Positions 9,015 to 17,964 of a stretch of 64,000 bases of DNA are shown piece after piece. The notes beneath the pieces were generated by a model, which worked only from the letters and a program-made list of their open reading frames with translations, was not told where the DNA came from and ran no database searches. The stretch covers positions 1,984,001 through 2,048,000 of the forward strand of contig NC_011312.1 of assembly GCF_000196495.1 (NCBI RefSeq), in the 5' to 3' direction. The position numbers were made by a program, and so were the translations under genes. Source of the DNA: Aliivibrio salmonicida LFI1238 (GTDB lineage Bacteria > Pseudomonadota > Gammaproteobacteria > Enterobacterales > Vibrionaceae). Each line of letters begins with the position of its first letter. Position 1 is the first letter of the stretch.

Positions 9015-9521
9015 CTATACGTATAAGTTCATCTCTGAATGACGCTTTGCTGTGACTAATTCGTTGTATAGATCTTGAGGGATCGCGTTAAATATTTCAT
9101 TTCCACTTTCTAACTGACGTCGTTGGTGACCAGATAGGTTGTGGTATACGTCTTCTGGTAAGTTACAGGTATCTTGGGGCATGTAAGCCATTGCATCGGG
9201 TGCTAGGCCATGTTGCAGCTTAGCACTTGCTAATCCGCCATTATGAAACTGATGAGCTTGAGAGGCTGAACGAGAGTAGCTTTCTTCGTTGCTGCGAAGT
9301 ATTTGGGCATCAGCCAATTGAAAGCGCTGACGTAGTAGTTCTTCGGTTAGTTTTTTCTCATCAATTTTTTCTACGGGTGTGTTTTCACGTAAGTCATTAG
9401 ATAATAAAGACATCATTAAGGCAAAATCTGCACGACGACCCGCTTCCATTGCATGGTTTAGGTTTGAGCCGTATTGGATTTCACTGATTAGTTCTGCTTT
9501 ATCTAAAGTATGTACTTTCAT
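9015..9521 (-). CDS. VC2046/SO_2500 family protein
   Basis: A soluble protein of 168 residues with no signal peptide, membrane segment or recognised catalytic motif. Its position next to sodB and grxD matches the V. cholerae gene VC2046, which founded a small family of unknown function, and I base the name on that synteny plus general resemblance. The ribosome site AGAGGA precedes the ATG. It is transcribed in the same direction as sodB but lies beyond the sodB terminator, so it probably has its own promoter. Confidence 0.65.
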   Translation of the reverse strand: MKVHTLDKAELISEIQYGSNLNHAMEAGRRADFALMMSLLSNDLRENTPVEKIDEKKLTEELLRQRFQLADAQILRSNEESYSRSASQAHQFHNGGLASAKLQHGLAPDAMAYMPQDTCNLPEDVYHNLSGHQRRQLESGNEIFNAIPQDLYNELVTAKRHSEMNLYV

Positions 9522-9653
9522 GAATCAATTCCTCTTGATGATAAATACTTATCGGAAAAGAATTGAAAATCTTTAGCTTTTTTAGGAAATTAATTGCCGT
9601 TTTTTAAAATTATTTTATTGAAAGGGCAAAGTGTTACCGCAAACTGGAGTAAT

Positions 9654-9686
9654 AAAAAAAGGTCAGTATAAATACTGACCTTTTTG
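9654..9686 (-). terminator. Terminator after sodB
   Basis: Nine-bp stem GGTCAGTAT (9661-9669) with ATACTGACC (9672-9680), with A7 on the left giving T7 on the minus strand. Confidence 0.85.
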
Positions 9687-9730
9687 ATTTGATATTAACC
9701 ATTATAGAAATGGTTATTCAAATGAGAGAC

Positions 9731-10315
9731 TTACTTAGCTAGGTTTTCTTCTACGAAAGACCAGTTAACTAGAGACCAGAACGCACCCATGTAATCAGGA
9801 CGAACGTTACGGAAATCAATGTAGTAAGCATGTTCCCATAGATCAACAGTTAGTAGTGGCGTTACACCTTCATCTGTTAGCGGTGTTGCCGCGTTAGATG
9901 TATTAACGATAGCTAGAGAGCCGTCAGCATTTTTAACAAGCCAAGTCCAAGAAGAACCAAAGTTGTTGATTGCTGAATCTGTGAATTTTGCTTTGAATTC
10001 TTCGAAAGAACCAAATGCAGCATCGATTGCAGCAGCGACAGCGCCTGTTGGTTGGCCGCCAGCGTTTGGAGCTAGGCAGTTCCAGTAGAACGTGTGGTTC
10101 CAAATTTGAGCGGCGTTGTTAAAAACACCGCCAGTAGAAGTTTTGATGATCTCTTCTAGCGTCTTGCCTTCAAATTCAGTCCCTGGGATAAGACCGTTAA
10201 GCTTAACCACATAAGTGTTGTGGTGTTTGCCGTGGTGGTAATCTAAAGTCTCAGCTGAGATATGTGGTTCTAATGCGTCTTTTGCGAACGGTAGAGCTGG
10301 TAATTCAAATGACAT
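9731..10315 (-). CDS. sodB: Superoxide dismutase [Fe]
   Basis: Cytoplasmic iron superoxide dismutase, 194 residues. Metal ligands are visible at H27, H74 (NHTFYWN), D158 and H162 (DLWEHAYYID). Q70 in AAQIWNHTFYWN is the position that distinguishes Fe- from Mn-type enzymes and supports iron. Start MSFELPALPF is the standard N-terminus, with a GGAGAC ribosome site. It is divergent from grxD, the same pair order as in V. cholerae and E. coli. Confidence 0.97.
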   Translation of the reverse strand: MSFELPALPFAKDALEPHISAETLDYHHGKHHNTYVVKLNGLIPGTEFEGKTLEEIIKTSTGGVFNNAAQIWNHTFYWNCLAPNAGGQPTGAVAAAIDAAFGSFEEFKAKFTDSAINNFGSSWTWLVKNADGSLAIVNTSNAATPLTDEGVTPLLTVDLWEHAYYIDFRNVRPDYMGAFWSLVNWSFVEENLAK

Positions 10316-10390
10316 TGCTCATGTCTCCATTTAATAAGAGGTCTATGCCTCACTAAATTCCAAAAATATGTGCTCTATTAAACGTAGAGC

Positions 10391-10419
10391 TTTATCTGAC
10401 TTCGATTTGATTCTAGCAA
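10391..10419 (-). promoter_or_regulatory. Candidate sodB promoter
   Basis: On the minus strand TTGCTA (419-414 of this kilobase) is followed after 17 bases by GATAAA (396-391). It lies about 75 bases upstream of the sodB start. Match is moderate. Confidence 0.4.
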
Positions 10420-10550
10420 GTTTTGATTTTATTAAAAGAAAAAGTGATGATTTTTCAATAAATAATACCACCACAAATATTAGGTATTTTTTTCTGATGA
10501 TATAAGAAGTAGAATGGATACAACTTAGTGTCGACCCATTAGAGGATACA

Positions 10551-10886
10551 ATGGAAACTATCGATAAAATTAAACAACAAATCGCTGAAAATCACATTAT
10601 TCTATACATGAAAGGCTCACCTAAGCTACCAAGCTGTGGTTTTTCATCTCAAGCATCTCAAGCTTTAATGAACTGTGGTGAGAAATTTGCTTACGTAGAT
10701 ATCCTACTAAATCCTGATATTCGTGCAGAGCTTCCAGCTTATGCACAATGGCCTACATTCCCACAACTTTGGGTTGAAGGCGAATTAGTTGGCGGTTGTG
10801 ACATTATTCTTGAAATGTTCCAAAAAGGCGAACTAAAGCCGTTGGTTCAAGAAGCAGCACAACGTAACGCACCTGAAGCTGAGTAA
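10551..10886 (+). CDS. grxD: Monothiol glutaredoxin Grx4 (CGFS type)
   Basis: A 111-residue CGFS glutaredoxin that binds and delivers [2Fe-2S] clusters. The active-site CGFS (C29) follows KGSPKLPS. The glutathione-binding TFPQLWVEGELVGGCDI stretch contains the TFP and GGCD motifs. The ribosome site is weak (AGAGGATACA). Its divergent neighbour sodB is also an iron enzyme, and the pairing is conserved. A bidirectional terminator separates it from the convergent response-regulator gene. Confidence 0.96.
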   Translation: METIDKIKQQIAENHIILYMKGSPKLPSCGFSSQASQALMNCGEKFAYVDILLNPDIRAELPAYAQWPTFPQLWVEGELVGGCDIILEMFQKGELKPLVQEAAQRNAPEAE

Positions 10887-10940
10887 ATCATCTTTTAAGT
10901 GAATATAGATAATTAACCTTATTTATATTTATCGTATAAA

Positions 10941-10975
10941 AAAGCCACTTATTGTAGAGATAAGTGGCTTTTTTA
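10941..10975. terminator. Bidirectional terminator, grxD / receiver-TPR gene
   Basis: Ten-bp stem AGCCACTTAT (10943-10952) with ATAAGTGGCT (10960-10969), flanked by A and T runs on both sides, between convergent genes. Confidence 0.85.
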
Positions 10976-10989
10976 ATTGCTGTTGTTTG

Positions 10990-12288
10990 TTATGCTTTCT
11001 CGAAAACTAACGTTTGTAATTTCGCAAGAATGCTTTTCCCCTGTCTTAGCTTCGCCAACCATTTGTCTTCAATTATTTTTTTCTCATCATCTAATTTCAT
11101 CTCACAATACACGAGATAAACGATATAAGCGGTTTCATAATCAGTAATGTCAGACAGTTGAATGTCAGATATAAGGCGATTTGCTTCACCGTAACGATTC
11201 ATTTTAAGCTGCCATAATGCAGATAATGCGCGCTGGGCTGCAATACTTGGTATTCCTCTTAATCGGCCTTTTAGTTTTGCACTAACACGTTGCCATGAGC
11301 TCTCTGGTGACCATTCTTGCAGGATTTCCTCGGGTGCAACATGCATATCAGCCCAAGCGGTTAAGGCTCTTCTGCCGGCGGAATCAAAAGCAGAGTGGGG
11401 TAAGAGATACGCGTATTTTGTCAGTAAATCAAAGGCATCATAGCGGTCTCCCTTTGCAAGAAGAGACCAAATTAAGTAGCTAAATCGCATATAAGAATAA
11501 GGAGCTAGTTCAAATGCTTTTTTCCAATAGCGGGTGGCGAGAGCAATATTATCGGTGTTAAAGGCGATCTCTGCTTTTAAATCCAGTAATTTTAAATGGC
11601 TTTCATTTTTTTGTAATAGAGTATCGAGTAACTGGTTTGCAGAATTATAATCGACTTGTGCAATACATATTTCAGCGCGTTGAATATCGGCTTCAACAGA
11701 TTCTTTTACAATGGATATTAAGGCCTTGTTTACGCTCAATGCTTCAGATAATCGGTTAACTTTAATTAATCGATTTGCAAGTTTTAGCATGGCTGTTTGT
11801 AGAATGATTTTGTTTGGTGACTTGAAAATCAGTGGTTTTACACCGGCTAATCCTTGCTTTGTATAAGCTCCAATCATCGCCATCGCAAATTGACGTTTAA
11901 TTAAATCACTATTAATGACGTTGATTATCTCTTCTGGGCGTATGGGCTTTTGTATATATTTAGATGGAGAATAGTCGGTATAGGCTAACTCTATTTGAGG
12001 GTCTTCATTACCTGTGACTATATAGACTAGCGTGTTGTCATTAATCAGTTTTAATAGACGCAGTTGTTCTAGCATCTGTAAACCAGTGCTGCCATGGCCT
12101 AAATTATGATCAACAAAGAGAACATCATACTTTTGACGTTTACAATTACCAACGGCGGCACCTGCGGTGGGGCAACAAGCGATGTTATTAGTTGGAACAC
12201 CTATACGACTTAATAAGGCTCGAATGGCGTTTTGAATAACGCTACTGTCATCGATAATGAGAAAAGAAGAGAGCTTAATTAATTTCAT
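10990..12288 (-). CDS. Receiver-domain protein with TPR-like helical C-terminus
   Basis: Two-component response regulator of 432 residues without a DNA-binding domain. The receiver domain (about 1-130) has acidic D13/D14, phospho-acceptor D60 (VLFVDHNLG), T92 and K114 (IQKP). The rest is a helical solenoid with TPR-like pairs such as ALSVNKALISIVKES and ATRYWKKAFELAPYS. The layout resembles the V. cholerae VieB type, so output is probably through protein-protein contact. No histidine kinase lies nearby, making it an orphan. The ribosome site is poor. Function is not known. Confidence 0.8.
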   Translation of the reverse strand: MKLIKLSSFLIIDDSSVIQNAIRALLSRIGVPTNNIACCPTAGAAVGNCKRQKYDVLFVDHNLGHGSTGLQMLEQLRLLKLINDNTLVYIVTGNEDPQIELAYTDYSPSKYIQKPIRPEEIINVINSDLIKRQFAMAMIGAYTKQGLAGVKPLIFKSPNKIILQTAMLKLANRLIKVNRLSEALSVNKALISIVKESVEADIQRAEICIAQVDYNSANQLLDTLLQKNESHLKLLDLKAEIAFNTDNIALATRYWKKAFELAPYSYMRFSYLIWSLLAKGDRYDAFDLLTKYAYLLPHSAFDSAGRRALTAWADMHVAPEEILQEWSPESSWQRVSAKLKGRLRGIPSIAAQRALSALWQLKMNRYGEANRLISDIQLSDITDYETAYIVYLVYCEMKLDDEKKIIEDKWLAKLRQGKSILAKLQTLVFEKA

Positions 12289-12391
12289 GAGAATGATAGG
12301 TGATTTTAAAGAGTGGCAGAGTATAGCAATAGTTATGGGAAATATAGGGTAAAGAAAGGATAGGAAGAAATAATTTTATGATCTTAATACA

Positions 12392-12422
12392 AAAAAACGG
12401 CAGATATTACTGCCGTTTTTAG
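12392..12422 (-). terminator. Terminator after the antiporter gene
   Basis: Stem AAAAACGGCAG with CTGCCGTTTTT (arms end at about 12403 and 12420) around a short loop, with a T-run on the minus strand. Confidence 0.8.
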
Positions 12423-12458
12423 TATTACACATTAATTATTCATCAAGTGTATTGTTTA

Positions 12459-13787
12459 TTATAAGGTCATTGCTGCTAACCAACCAAAAGCGATTAATGG
12501 TAAGTTGTAGTGTAAGAACGTGGGAACGACGGTTTCCCATACGTGTTCATGTTGACCATCAGCATTAAGACCAGATGTTGGGCCCAACGTAGAGTCTGAT
12601 GCCGGAGACCCTGCATCACCCAGTGCTGCCGCAGTACCCACTAAGGCAATAGTAGCCATTGGGGAGAACCCAAAGGCGACGGCAAGAGGTACGTAAATAG
12701 TGGCAATAATTGGGATAGTAGAGAACGATGAGCCGATGCCCATTGTCACTAATAAACCGACAATAAGCATCAGTAGAGCGGCTAGCGGTTTGTTATCCCC
12801 AATACTCGTAGATAAGGCTTGTACCAGTGTTTCGACTCCGCCAGTTGCCTTCATTACGGCTACAAAACCGGCAGCAGAAATCATAATAAAGCCAATCATA
12901 GCCATCATATGAACACCGCGAGTAAATACATCTTGTGTTTCTTTCCAAGCGATAACACCACCAAAAGTAAACACCATGAAACCAGCTAAAGCACCAACAA
13001 TCATTGATCCTGTTGCTAATTGAACAGAAAGAGCCGCGATAATAGCGACAATTGATATTTGGATATGACGTTTGTTAAAGACCGGTGTTTTGTTTTGCGC
13101 TTGCATTTCTTCATTATCAATATCGGCATACGTACGAGGTTTACGATAAGAGATAAACACAGCAATAAGAAGACCGGTTACCATGCCTAAAGCAGGTAAA
13201 GCCATAGCAAGAGGAACTTGGCTTGCAACAACATCTAGGTTGTTATCATGCAGGTTTTTTAAAAGAATATTGTTTAGAAAAATGCCGCCAAAGCCAACAG
13301 GAAGAATCATGTATGGAGTAACAAGGCCAAAGGTTAATACACAAGCAATTAATCGACGATCAAGTTTTAGTTTATTAAATACTTGAATTAGAGGCGGGAT
13401 CAAAATTGGAATAAATGCGATGTGTACAGGTACCACGTTTTGAGATGAAATAGTGATCAATAAGATTAAGCAAAGTAAAAGGTATTTTAGACCTGTGGCA
13501 GCGTGCAAGTTTTCTTGGCCATTAATGCGTTTTATTACACTGTGGGCGAGTAAATCAGTCACACCTGATTTTGAAATGGCAACAGCAAAAGCGCCTAGCA
13601 TTGCATAACTTAATGCAATGGTAGCGCCTCCGCCTAAACCACCTTCGAACGCAGCAATTGTATCAGATAATGATAAACCACCTACTAATCCACCGATTAG
13701 TGCACTGAACGTTAAGGCAACGACAACGTTAACTCTAAGCAAAGCGAGGATAAGCATTACTGAAACAGAAAGAATGATTGGATTCAT
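12459..13787 (-). CDS. Na+/H+ antiporter-family membrane transporter (YuiF/NhaC-like)
   Basis: An integral inner-membrane protein of 442 residues with about 11-12 hydrophobic segments. The two halves carry repeated signature-like loops: GGGATIALSYAMLGAFAVAISKSG near residue 60 and GTAAALGDAGSPASDSTLGPTSG near residue 400. The sequence fits the Na+/H+ antiporter-like family that includes YuiF and V. cholerae VC2037. Substrate is uncertain: some relatives are annotated as amino-acid (histidine) transporters. It is followed on the minus strand by its own terminator; rnt lies upstream in the same orientation. Confidence 0.75.
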   Translation of the reverse strand: MNPIILSVSVMLILALLRVNVVVALTFSALIGGLVGGLSLSDTIAAFEGGLGGGATIALSYAMLGAFAVAISKSGVTDLLAHSVIKRINGQENLHAATGLKYLLLCLILLITISSQNVVPVHIAFIPILIPPLIQVFNKLKLDRRLIACVLTFGLVTPYMILPVGFGGIFLNNILLKNLHDNNLDVVASQVPLAMALPALGMVTGLLIAVFISYRKPRTYADIDNEEMQAQNKTPVFNKRHIQISIVAIIAALSVQLATGSMIVGALAGFMVFTFGGVIAWKETQDVFTRGVHMMAMIGFIMISAAGFVAVMKATGGVETLVQALSTSIGDNKPLAALLMLIVGLLVTMGIGSSFSTIPIIATIYVPLAVAFGFSPMATIALVGTAAALGDAGSPASDSTLGPTSGLNADGQHEHVWETVVPTFLHYNLPLIAFGWLAAMTL

Positions 13788-13834
13788 TTTGTTTAGTTTC
13801 CCTGTAAATATTGTGTTGTTAGTAAAGTAGCCAG

Positions 13835-14500
13835 TTATTTATTATTAGTATCATTTTCTGGTTCTGGCGCTAGAGGCCAACCACCAAGATCTTTCCATTT
13901 ATTTACGATATGGCAGAACAGTTCCGCTGTTTTTTCCGTATCATAAAGAGCAGAGTGTGCTTCTTTTCCGTCAAAATCCATTCCTGCCGTTTTACACGCT
14001 TTCGCTAATACGGTTTGACCAAGAGCTAAGCCACTGATTGCGGCAGTATCAAAAGTACAGAATGGATGGAAAGGAATGCGTTTTAATTTCGTTCGTTCAG
14101 CGGCTTCCATTACAAAGCTGTGATCAAAATTGGCATTATGAGCCACCATGATAGCGCGTCGGCAATCATGCTGTTTTTGCTCTTTACGAATGAGTTTAAA
14201 AATTTCTTTTAAAGCCACATCTTCTGTTACTGCACCACGTAAAGGACTGAATGGGTCACGAATACCGATGAAATCTAATGCTTCTTGTTCAAGGTTTGCG
14301 CCTTCAAACGGAGTTACATGAAAATGGATTGTTGTCGCGGGTTTTAAGTAACCCTCATCATCCATTGCTAATGTCACCGCACAGATCTCAAGAAGTGCAT
14401 CTGTTTTTGAGTTAAAACCAGCTGTTTCAACATCAATAACGACTGGAAAATAGCCTCGAAAACGCTGTTTCAGTTGATTATGTAATTCTACTTCGCTCAT
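13835..14500 (-). CDS. rnt: Ribonuclease T
   Basis: A 3'-5' exoribonuclease that trims tRNA and 5S/23S rRNA ends. The 221-residue protein has the DEDD exonuclease residues: D and E in VVIDVETAGF, D in HNANFDHSF, and the C-terminal HSALYDTEKT. Length matches E. coli RNase T (215). The start has no obvious Shine-Dalgarno. It is divergent from motY, a neighbourhood typical of Vibrio, and 47 bases upstream of the antiporter gene in the same direction. Confidence 0.95.
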   Translation of the reverse strand: MSEVELHNQLKQRFRGYFPVVIDVETAGFNSKTDALLEICAVTLAMDDEGYLKPATTIHFHVTPFEGANLEQEALDFIGIRDPFSPLRGAVTEDVALKEIFKLIRKEQKQHDCRRAIMVAHNANFDHSFVMEAAERTKLKRIPFHPFCTFDTAAISGLALGQTVLAKACKTAGMDFDGKEAHSALYDTEKTAELFCHIVNKWKDLGGWPLAPEPENDTNNK

Positions 14501-14700
14501 TGTTCGGTACGTAAGAAAATGTTGCAGCTATTATTGCAGATTATCCGTAGCATAAAAACTGCAAATAAGGTGTGATATGGATATATTTTTGACGATGAAG
14601 TCTTTATTTCATTCGTTGCTGGCTTATAGCACTTATTATTGGTCCAGTTTTTGCTTTGTAATAACTATCGTCAACGGCATGACCCATAGATTTAGGTATT

Positions 14701-15579
14701 ATGAAAAAAACACTCCTTACTTCAGCGCTACTAATGAGTACATTGATTGCAACTCCTGTATTGGCAAATAAAAATTACGTTGCGAAACCAGAGCAATCTA
14801 AATGGGCAATGCTGGAAAACTCACCATTAGAGTGCCGTTTATCTCATAATATTCCAAATTATGGCAATGCAGAGTTCTCTGCTTATGCAAATAAAAAGAT
14901 GAATTTGGATTTTGAACTAAAGATGAATCGCCCAATGGGAGAAACTCGTTCTGTTAGTTTAGTTTCAATGCCTGCTCGTTGGATGCCAGGCGACAGCGCT
15001 GATACCATGACAAACTTAAAATTCTTTAAACAGTTTGATGGTTATGTTGGCGGTTCGACGGCGTGGTCAATGCTTGCTGAATTGGATAATGGGCGTTTCC
15101 CTACATTCACTTATGCCGATTGGCAAAGCCCGAAGCAAATTGTTGAGGTGGGGTTGTCTCCTGTTTTATTTCAAGAACAATACAATGTATTTAGTATGTG
15201 TATTGCGAATTTATTACCTTACAGCTTTGAAGATATTTCGTTTACGATCCTTCATTTTGATAAAAACAGTGATGAGTTAAATAAAGCGTCGAAAAAGCGT
15301 TTAGCACAAATTGCCGACTTTATTAAATACACAAAGGATATCGACTTAGTGCTCGTTGCTACTTATACCGATTCAAGTGGCGCAAAAAATGTGAATCAAC
15401 AAGTATCAGAAAGGCGTGCTGTAAAACTTCAGAATTATTTTGAATCAATAGGGCTACCTGCAGATAGGATCCGAGTGCATTCTTATGGTGAACGCCGTCC
15501 AATTGCCGATAACTCAACACCAATCGGTAAGAATAAAAACCGAAGAGTGGTTATCTCATTAGGTCGAACGATTCTCTAA
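14701..15579 (+). CDS. motY: Sodium-type flagellar motor protein MotY
   Basis: Periplasmic T-ring protein of the Na+-driven polar flagellar motor, 292 residues. A signal peptide (cleavage around LANKNY, residues 20-24) precedes a MotY-specific N-terminal domain. The C-terminal OmpA-like domain (about 175-290) binds peptidoglycan, with ILHFDKNSDELN and YGERRPIADNSTPIGKNKNRRV. The ribosome site AGGT is weak. It is monocistronic, with a terminator immediately downstream. Gene presence implies that PomAB/MotX are elsewhere on the chromosome. Confidence 0.93.
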   Translation: MKKTLLTSALLMSTLIATPVLANKNYVAKPEQSKWAMLENSPLECRLSHNIPNYGNAEFSAYANKKMNLDFELKMNRPMGETRSVSLVSMPARWMPGDSADTMTNLKFFKQFDGYVGGSTAWSMLAELDNGRFPTFTYADWQSPKQIVEVGLSPVLFQEQYNVFSMCIANLLPYSFEDISFTILHFDKNSDELNKASKKRLAQIADFIKYTKDIDLVLVATYTDSSGAKNVNQQVSERRAVKLQNYFESIGLPADRIRVHSYGERRPIADNSTPIGKNKNRRVVISLGRTIL

Positions 15580-15593
15580 ATATAAATAATGTA

Positions 15594-15620
15594 AGGCGTC
15601 TAATTTAGACGCCTTTTTTA
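15594..15620 (+). terminator. Terminator after motY
   Basis: Perfect 9-bp stem AGGCGTCTA (15594-15602) with TAGACGCCT (15606-15614), three-base loop, then T6. The T-run overlaps the stop of the convergent DUF2753 gene. Confidence 0.88.
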
Positions 15621-16052
15621 TTGCAGTTTAAAGCTCGCAATAAGTTCACATTGAACCGTGTGGTCAATATGTTGAATATGTCGAGCAATGGCAGGGTTGG
15701 GATGGCGTTTCATAAAGTCTAAAAGCGCATTTTTACAGCAGCCTAAATTCGAGATAAAAGATTCACAATCACTGCGAGGACACTGAGGGACAAGAGTCAG
15801 TACTTTTTCTGAGGCAATCTGTAAATATTTTAACTCGAATTGGTTATCATTTTGACTTCGCCAAAACTGCGCTAAGTTATGGCATGAAATAATAGAGATA
15901 GTTGTTTGATCAGCAAGGCTGCCCTCGTTTCTTTTACTCAATTCTTCAGAAATAGCATAAGCCTGCTGATAATGTAAAATTGTTCGCCAAAAGTCTTCAT
16001 TTTTAAAAGATTGTTCAGCGAGTATGGTGTGTTTTTCCCAAAGTTCAATCAT
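15618..16052 (-). CDS. DUF2753 family protein
   Basis: A soluble cysteine-rich protein of 144 residues, MIELWEKHTILAEQSFKNED at the start, with cysteines in CHNLAQ, CPRSDCES, LGCCKNA and a helical TPR-like look. It fits the DUF2753 family of Vibrionaceae, of unknown function. A Fur-like operator lies about 45 bases upstream, suggesting iron control. The gloA terminator lies between gloA and this gene, so it is probably an independent transcript. Confidence 0.7.
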   Translation of the reverse strand: MIELWEKHTILAEQSFKNEDFWRTILHYQQAYAISEELSKRNEGSLADQTTISIISCHNLAQFWRSQNDNQFELKYLQIASEKVLTLVPQCPRSDCESFISNLGCCKNALLDFMKRHPNPAIARHIQHIDHTVQCELIASFKLQ

Positions 16053-16095
16053 AGCGTATCCTCAACGATTCCATTTTAATAGCGCTTATTCTAAT

Positions 16096-16110
16096 TGAGA
16101 ATTATTATCA
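16096..16110. promoter_or_regulatory. Fur-box-like operator upstream of DUF2753 gene
   Basis: The minus strand reads TGATAATAATTCTCA, matching the 7-1-7 Fur motif TGATAAT-N-ATTATCA at all but one position. It is 44 bases upstream of the DUF2753 start and downstream of the gloA terminator, so that gene is the only plausible target. Confidence 0.55.
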
Positions 16111-16123
16111 TTAAAAGCGTTGG

Positions 16124-16157
16124 GTATAAAAAAACCTGCCTAGATCGCAGGTTTTAT
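16124..16157 (-). terminator. Terminator after gloA
   Basis: Nine-bp stem AAAACCTGC (16131-16139) with GCAGGTTTT (16147-16155); the minus strand ends in a T-run. It separates gloA from the DUF2753 gene. Confidence 0.82.
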
Positions 16158-16171
16158 AAATTATAAAGCGA

Positions 16172-16588
16172 TTAGCCTTCTAACCCTGCTGATGCGCTTT
16201 TGTTTTGGATTAATTCAATCATGTAGCCATCAGGATCTTTAACAAACGCGATGTGAGTAGAACCGCCTTTTACTGGACCTGCTTCGCGAGTGACATTACC
16301 ACCTGCGGCTTTTATGACATCACATGTCTCATAGACATCATCGACACCAATCGCGATATGACCAAAAGCAGTCCCCATGTCATACTCTTCAGTTCCCCAA
16401 TTGTAGGTTAACTCAATTACTGCACCTTGAGATTCGTCCCCGTAGCCAAGAAATGCGAGAGTATATTTGTATTCTTCGTTTGTGTTTTTACGAAGAAGAT
16501 CCATGCCCATTACTTTTGTATAAAATACAATTGAGTCTTCTAAATTACCGACACGGATCATCGTGTGTAAAATACGTCCATTAGCCAT
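16172..16588 (-). CDS. gloA: Lactoylglutathione lyase (glyoxalase I)
   Basis: Detoxifies methylglyoxal by isomerising its glutathione hemithioacetal to S-lactoylglutathione. The 138-residue protein has the two glyoxalase-fold modules with metal ligands: His in ILHTMIRVGN, Glu in AVIELTYNWG, His in AFGHIAIGV and Glu in GYMIELIQ. Length equals the Ni-type bacterial enzyme. It lies 36 bases after nth on the same strand and may be the last gene of the rnf–nth transcript, ending at the terminator just beyond it. Confidence 0.96.
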   Translation of the reverse strand: MANGRILHTMIRVGNLEDSIVFYTKVMGMDLLRKNTNEEYKYTLAFLGYGDESQGAVIELTYNWGTEEYDMGTAFGHIAIGVDDVYETCDVIKAAGGNVTREAGPVKGGSTHIAFVKDPDGYMIELIQNKSASAGLEG

Positions 16589-16624
16589 TTCTTGCTCCTA
16601 GTATTATTTTTATTTGCTGTTTTT

Positions 16625-17260
16625 CTAGCTTTCTGTTTTTTCAGAAAACTCACATAAATCTTCAATAAGGCAACTGCCGCAACGAGGTTTTCGAGCGATA
16701 CAGGTATAGCGTCCATGTAGAATTAACCAGTGATGAACATCCAACTTAAATTCTTTTGGTACGACTTTGAGTAATTTTTTTTCAACGTCGTTAACTGTTT
16801 TACCCATTGCCAATTTTGTTCGATTCGATACACGATAAATATGAGTATCAACGGCAATGGTTGGCCAACCAAAAGCGGTATTTAGAACGACATTTGCTGT
16901 TTTGTGGCCAACTCCAGGGAGGGCCTCTAATGCGTCTTGATCTTCAGGAATGACACTGTCATGTAATTCAATAAGCATACGACATGTTTTAATGACGTTT
17001 TCTGCTTTGGTATTAAATAATCCAATGGTTTTTATGTAGGTTTTAAGTCCATCAACCCCTAAATCTAAAATAGCTTGAGGGGTGTTTGCTATTGGGTAGA
17101 GTTTACGCGTGGCTTTGTTAACGCTAACATCTGTCGCTTGAGCGGATAATAATACGGCAATGAGTAACTCAAATGGGCTGGACCATTCGAGTTCAGTCTC
17201 TGGCTTTGGGTTCTCTGCACGTAAACGCGTTAAAATTTCGAGTCGTTTGACATTGTTCAT
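16625..17260 (-). CDS. nth: Endonuclease III
   Basis: DNA glycosylase/AP lyase for oxidised pyrimidines, 211 residues. The helix-hairpin-helix LPGVGHKTAN holds the catalytic K120, and D138 in IAVDTHIYRVSNR is the second catalytic residue. A [4Fe-4S] cluster is bound by the C-terminal cysteines (CIARKPRCGSCLIEDLC; spacing C-x6-C-x2-C-x5-C). It starts 17 bases after rnfE, as in enterics, so it belongs to the rnf operon. Confidence 0.97.
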   Translation of the reverse strand: MNNVKRLEILTRLRAENPKPETELEWSSPFELLIAVLLSAQATDVSVNKATRKLYPIANTPQAILDLGVDGLKTYIKTIGLFNTKAENVIKTCRMLIELHDSVIPEDQDALEALPGVGHKTANVVLNTAFGWPTIAVDTHIYRVSNRTKLAMGKTVNDVEKKLLKVVPKEFKLDVHHWLILHGRYTCIARKPRCGSCLIEDLCEFSEKTES

Positions 17261-17277
17261 CGTAGTATCAATTCCCT

Positions 17278-17964
17278 TTAAGAGACGCGAGCGCGTTCAA
17301 TTTCCGTTTTTTCTTGTTTTGGTTGACGATCGGCCAGTTTCTTATCAATGATATTCTTGATCGCAATTAAAAATCCCACACCAAGAAAAGCGCCAGGGGG
17401 AAGCATTGCAAGTAAGAAATGGCTATCAACATGAAATAGCTCAATTCGCAAGGTGGTAGCCCAATCGCCAAGAAGTAAATCGGCACCGTCAAATAAAGTG
17501 CCATTACCAAGAATCTCACGTATTGCACCTAATAAAACAAGTACGGACGTCATGCCTAGTCCCATCCATAGCCCATCGAGAGCGGCAGGTAATGGATCAT
17601 TTTTAGAAGCAAAGGCTTCGGCTCGACCAATGATAATACAGTTGGTAACGATTAATGGAATGAAAATACCTAATGAGAGATATAAGCCATAAGCATAAGC
17701 ATTCATTAATAATTGAACACAGGTAACTAAAGAGGCAATGATCATAACAAACACAGGAATACGGACTTCTTGTGGGATCCATTGTCGGACTAAAGAAACG
17801 ATTAAGTTTGATCCAATCAGAACTAACGTTGTTGCAATTCCTAACCCTAATGCATTGGTTACTGTTGCAGAGACTGCTAATAATGGGCATAGACCAAGTA
17901 ATTGGACTAAAGCGGGGTTGTTATCCCATAACCCATTTTTGATTAATTCTTTATGAGTTGCCAT
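17278..17964 (-). CDS. rnfE: Rnf complex subunit RnfE (RsxE)
   Basis: Integral membrane subunit of the Rnf electron-transport complex, 228 residues, about six transmembrane segments; it belongs to the RnfA/RnfE/NqrD/NqrE family ([39 protein letters not shown]). I place the start at the ATG at 17964 (MATHKEL), which overlaps the rnfG stop as TAATG and has GAGGTG upstream, rather than a TTG five codons earlier. The overlap indicates translational coupling to rnfG. Confidence 0.95.

Noticed and set aside
14577..14700. Sigma-28 promoter for motY
   Set aside because: No convincing TAAA-N15-GCCGATAA match was seen in the 200-base upstream region.
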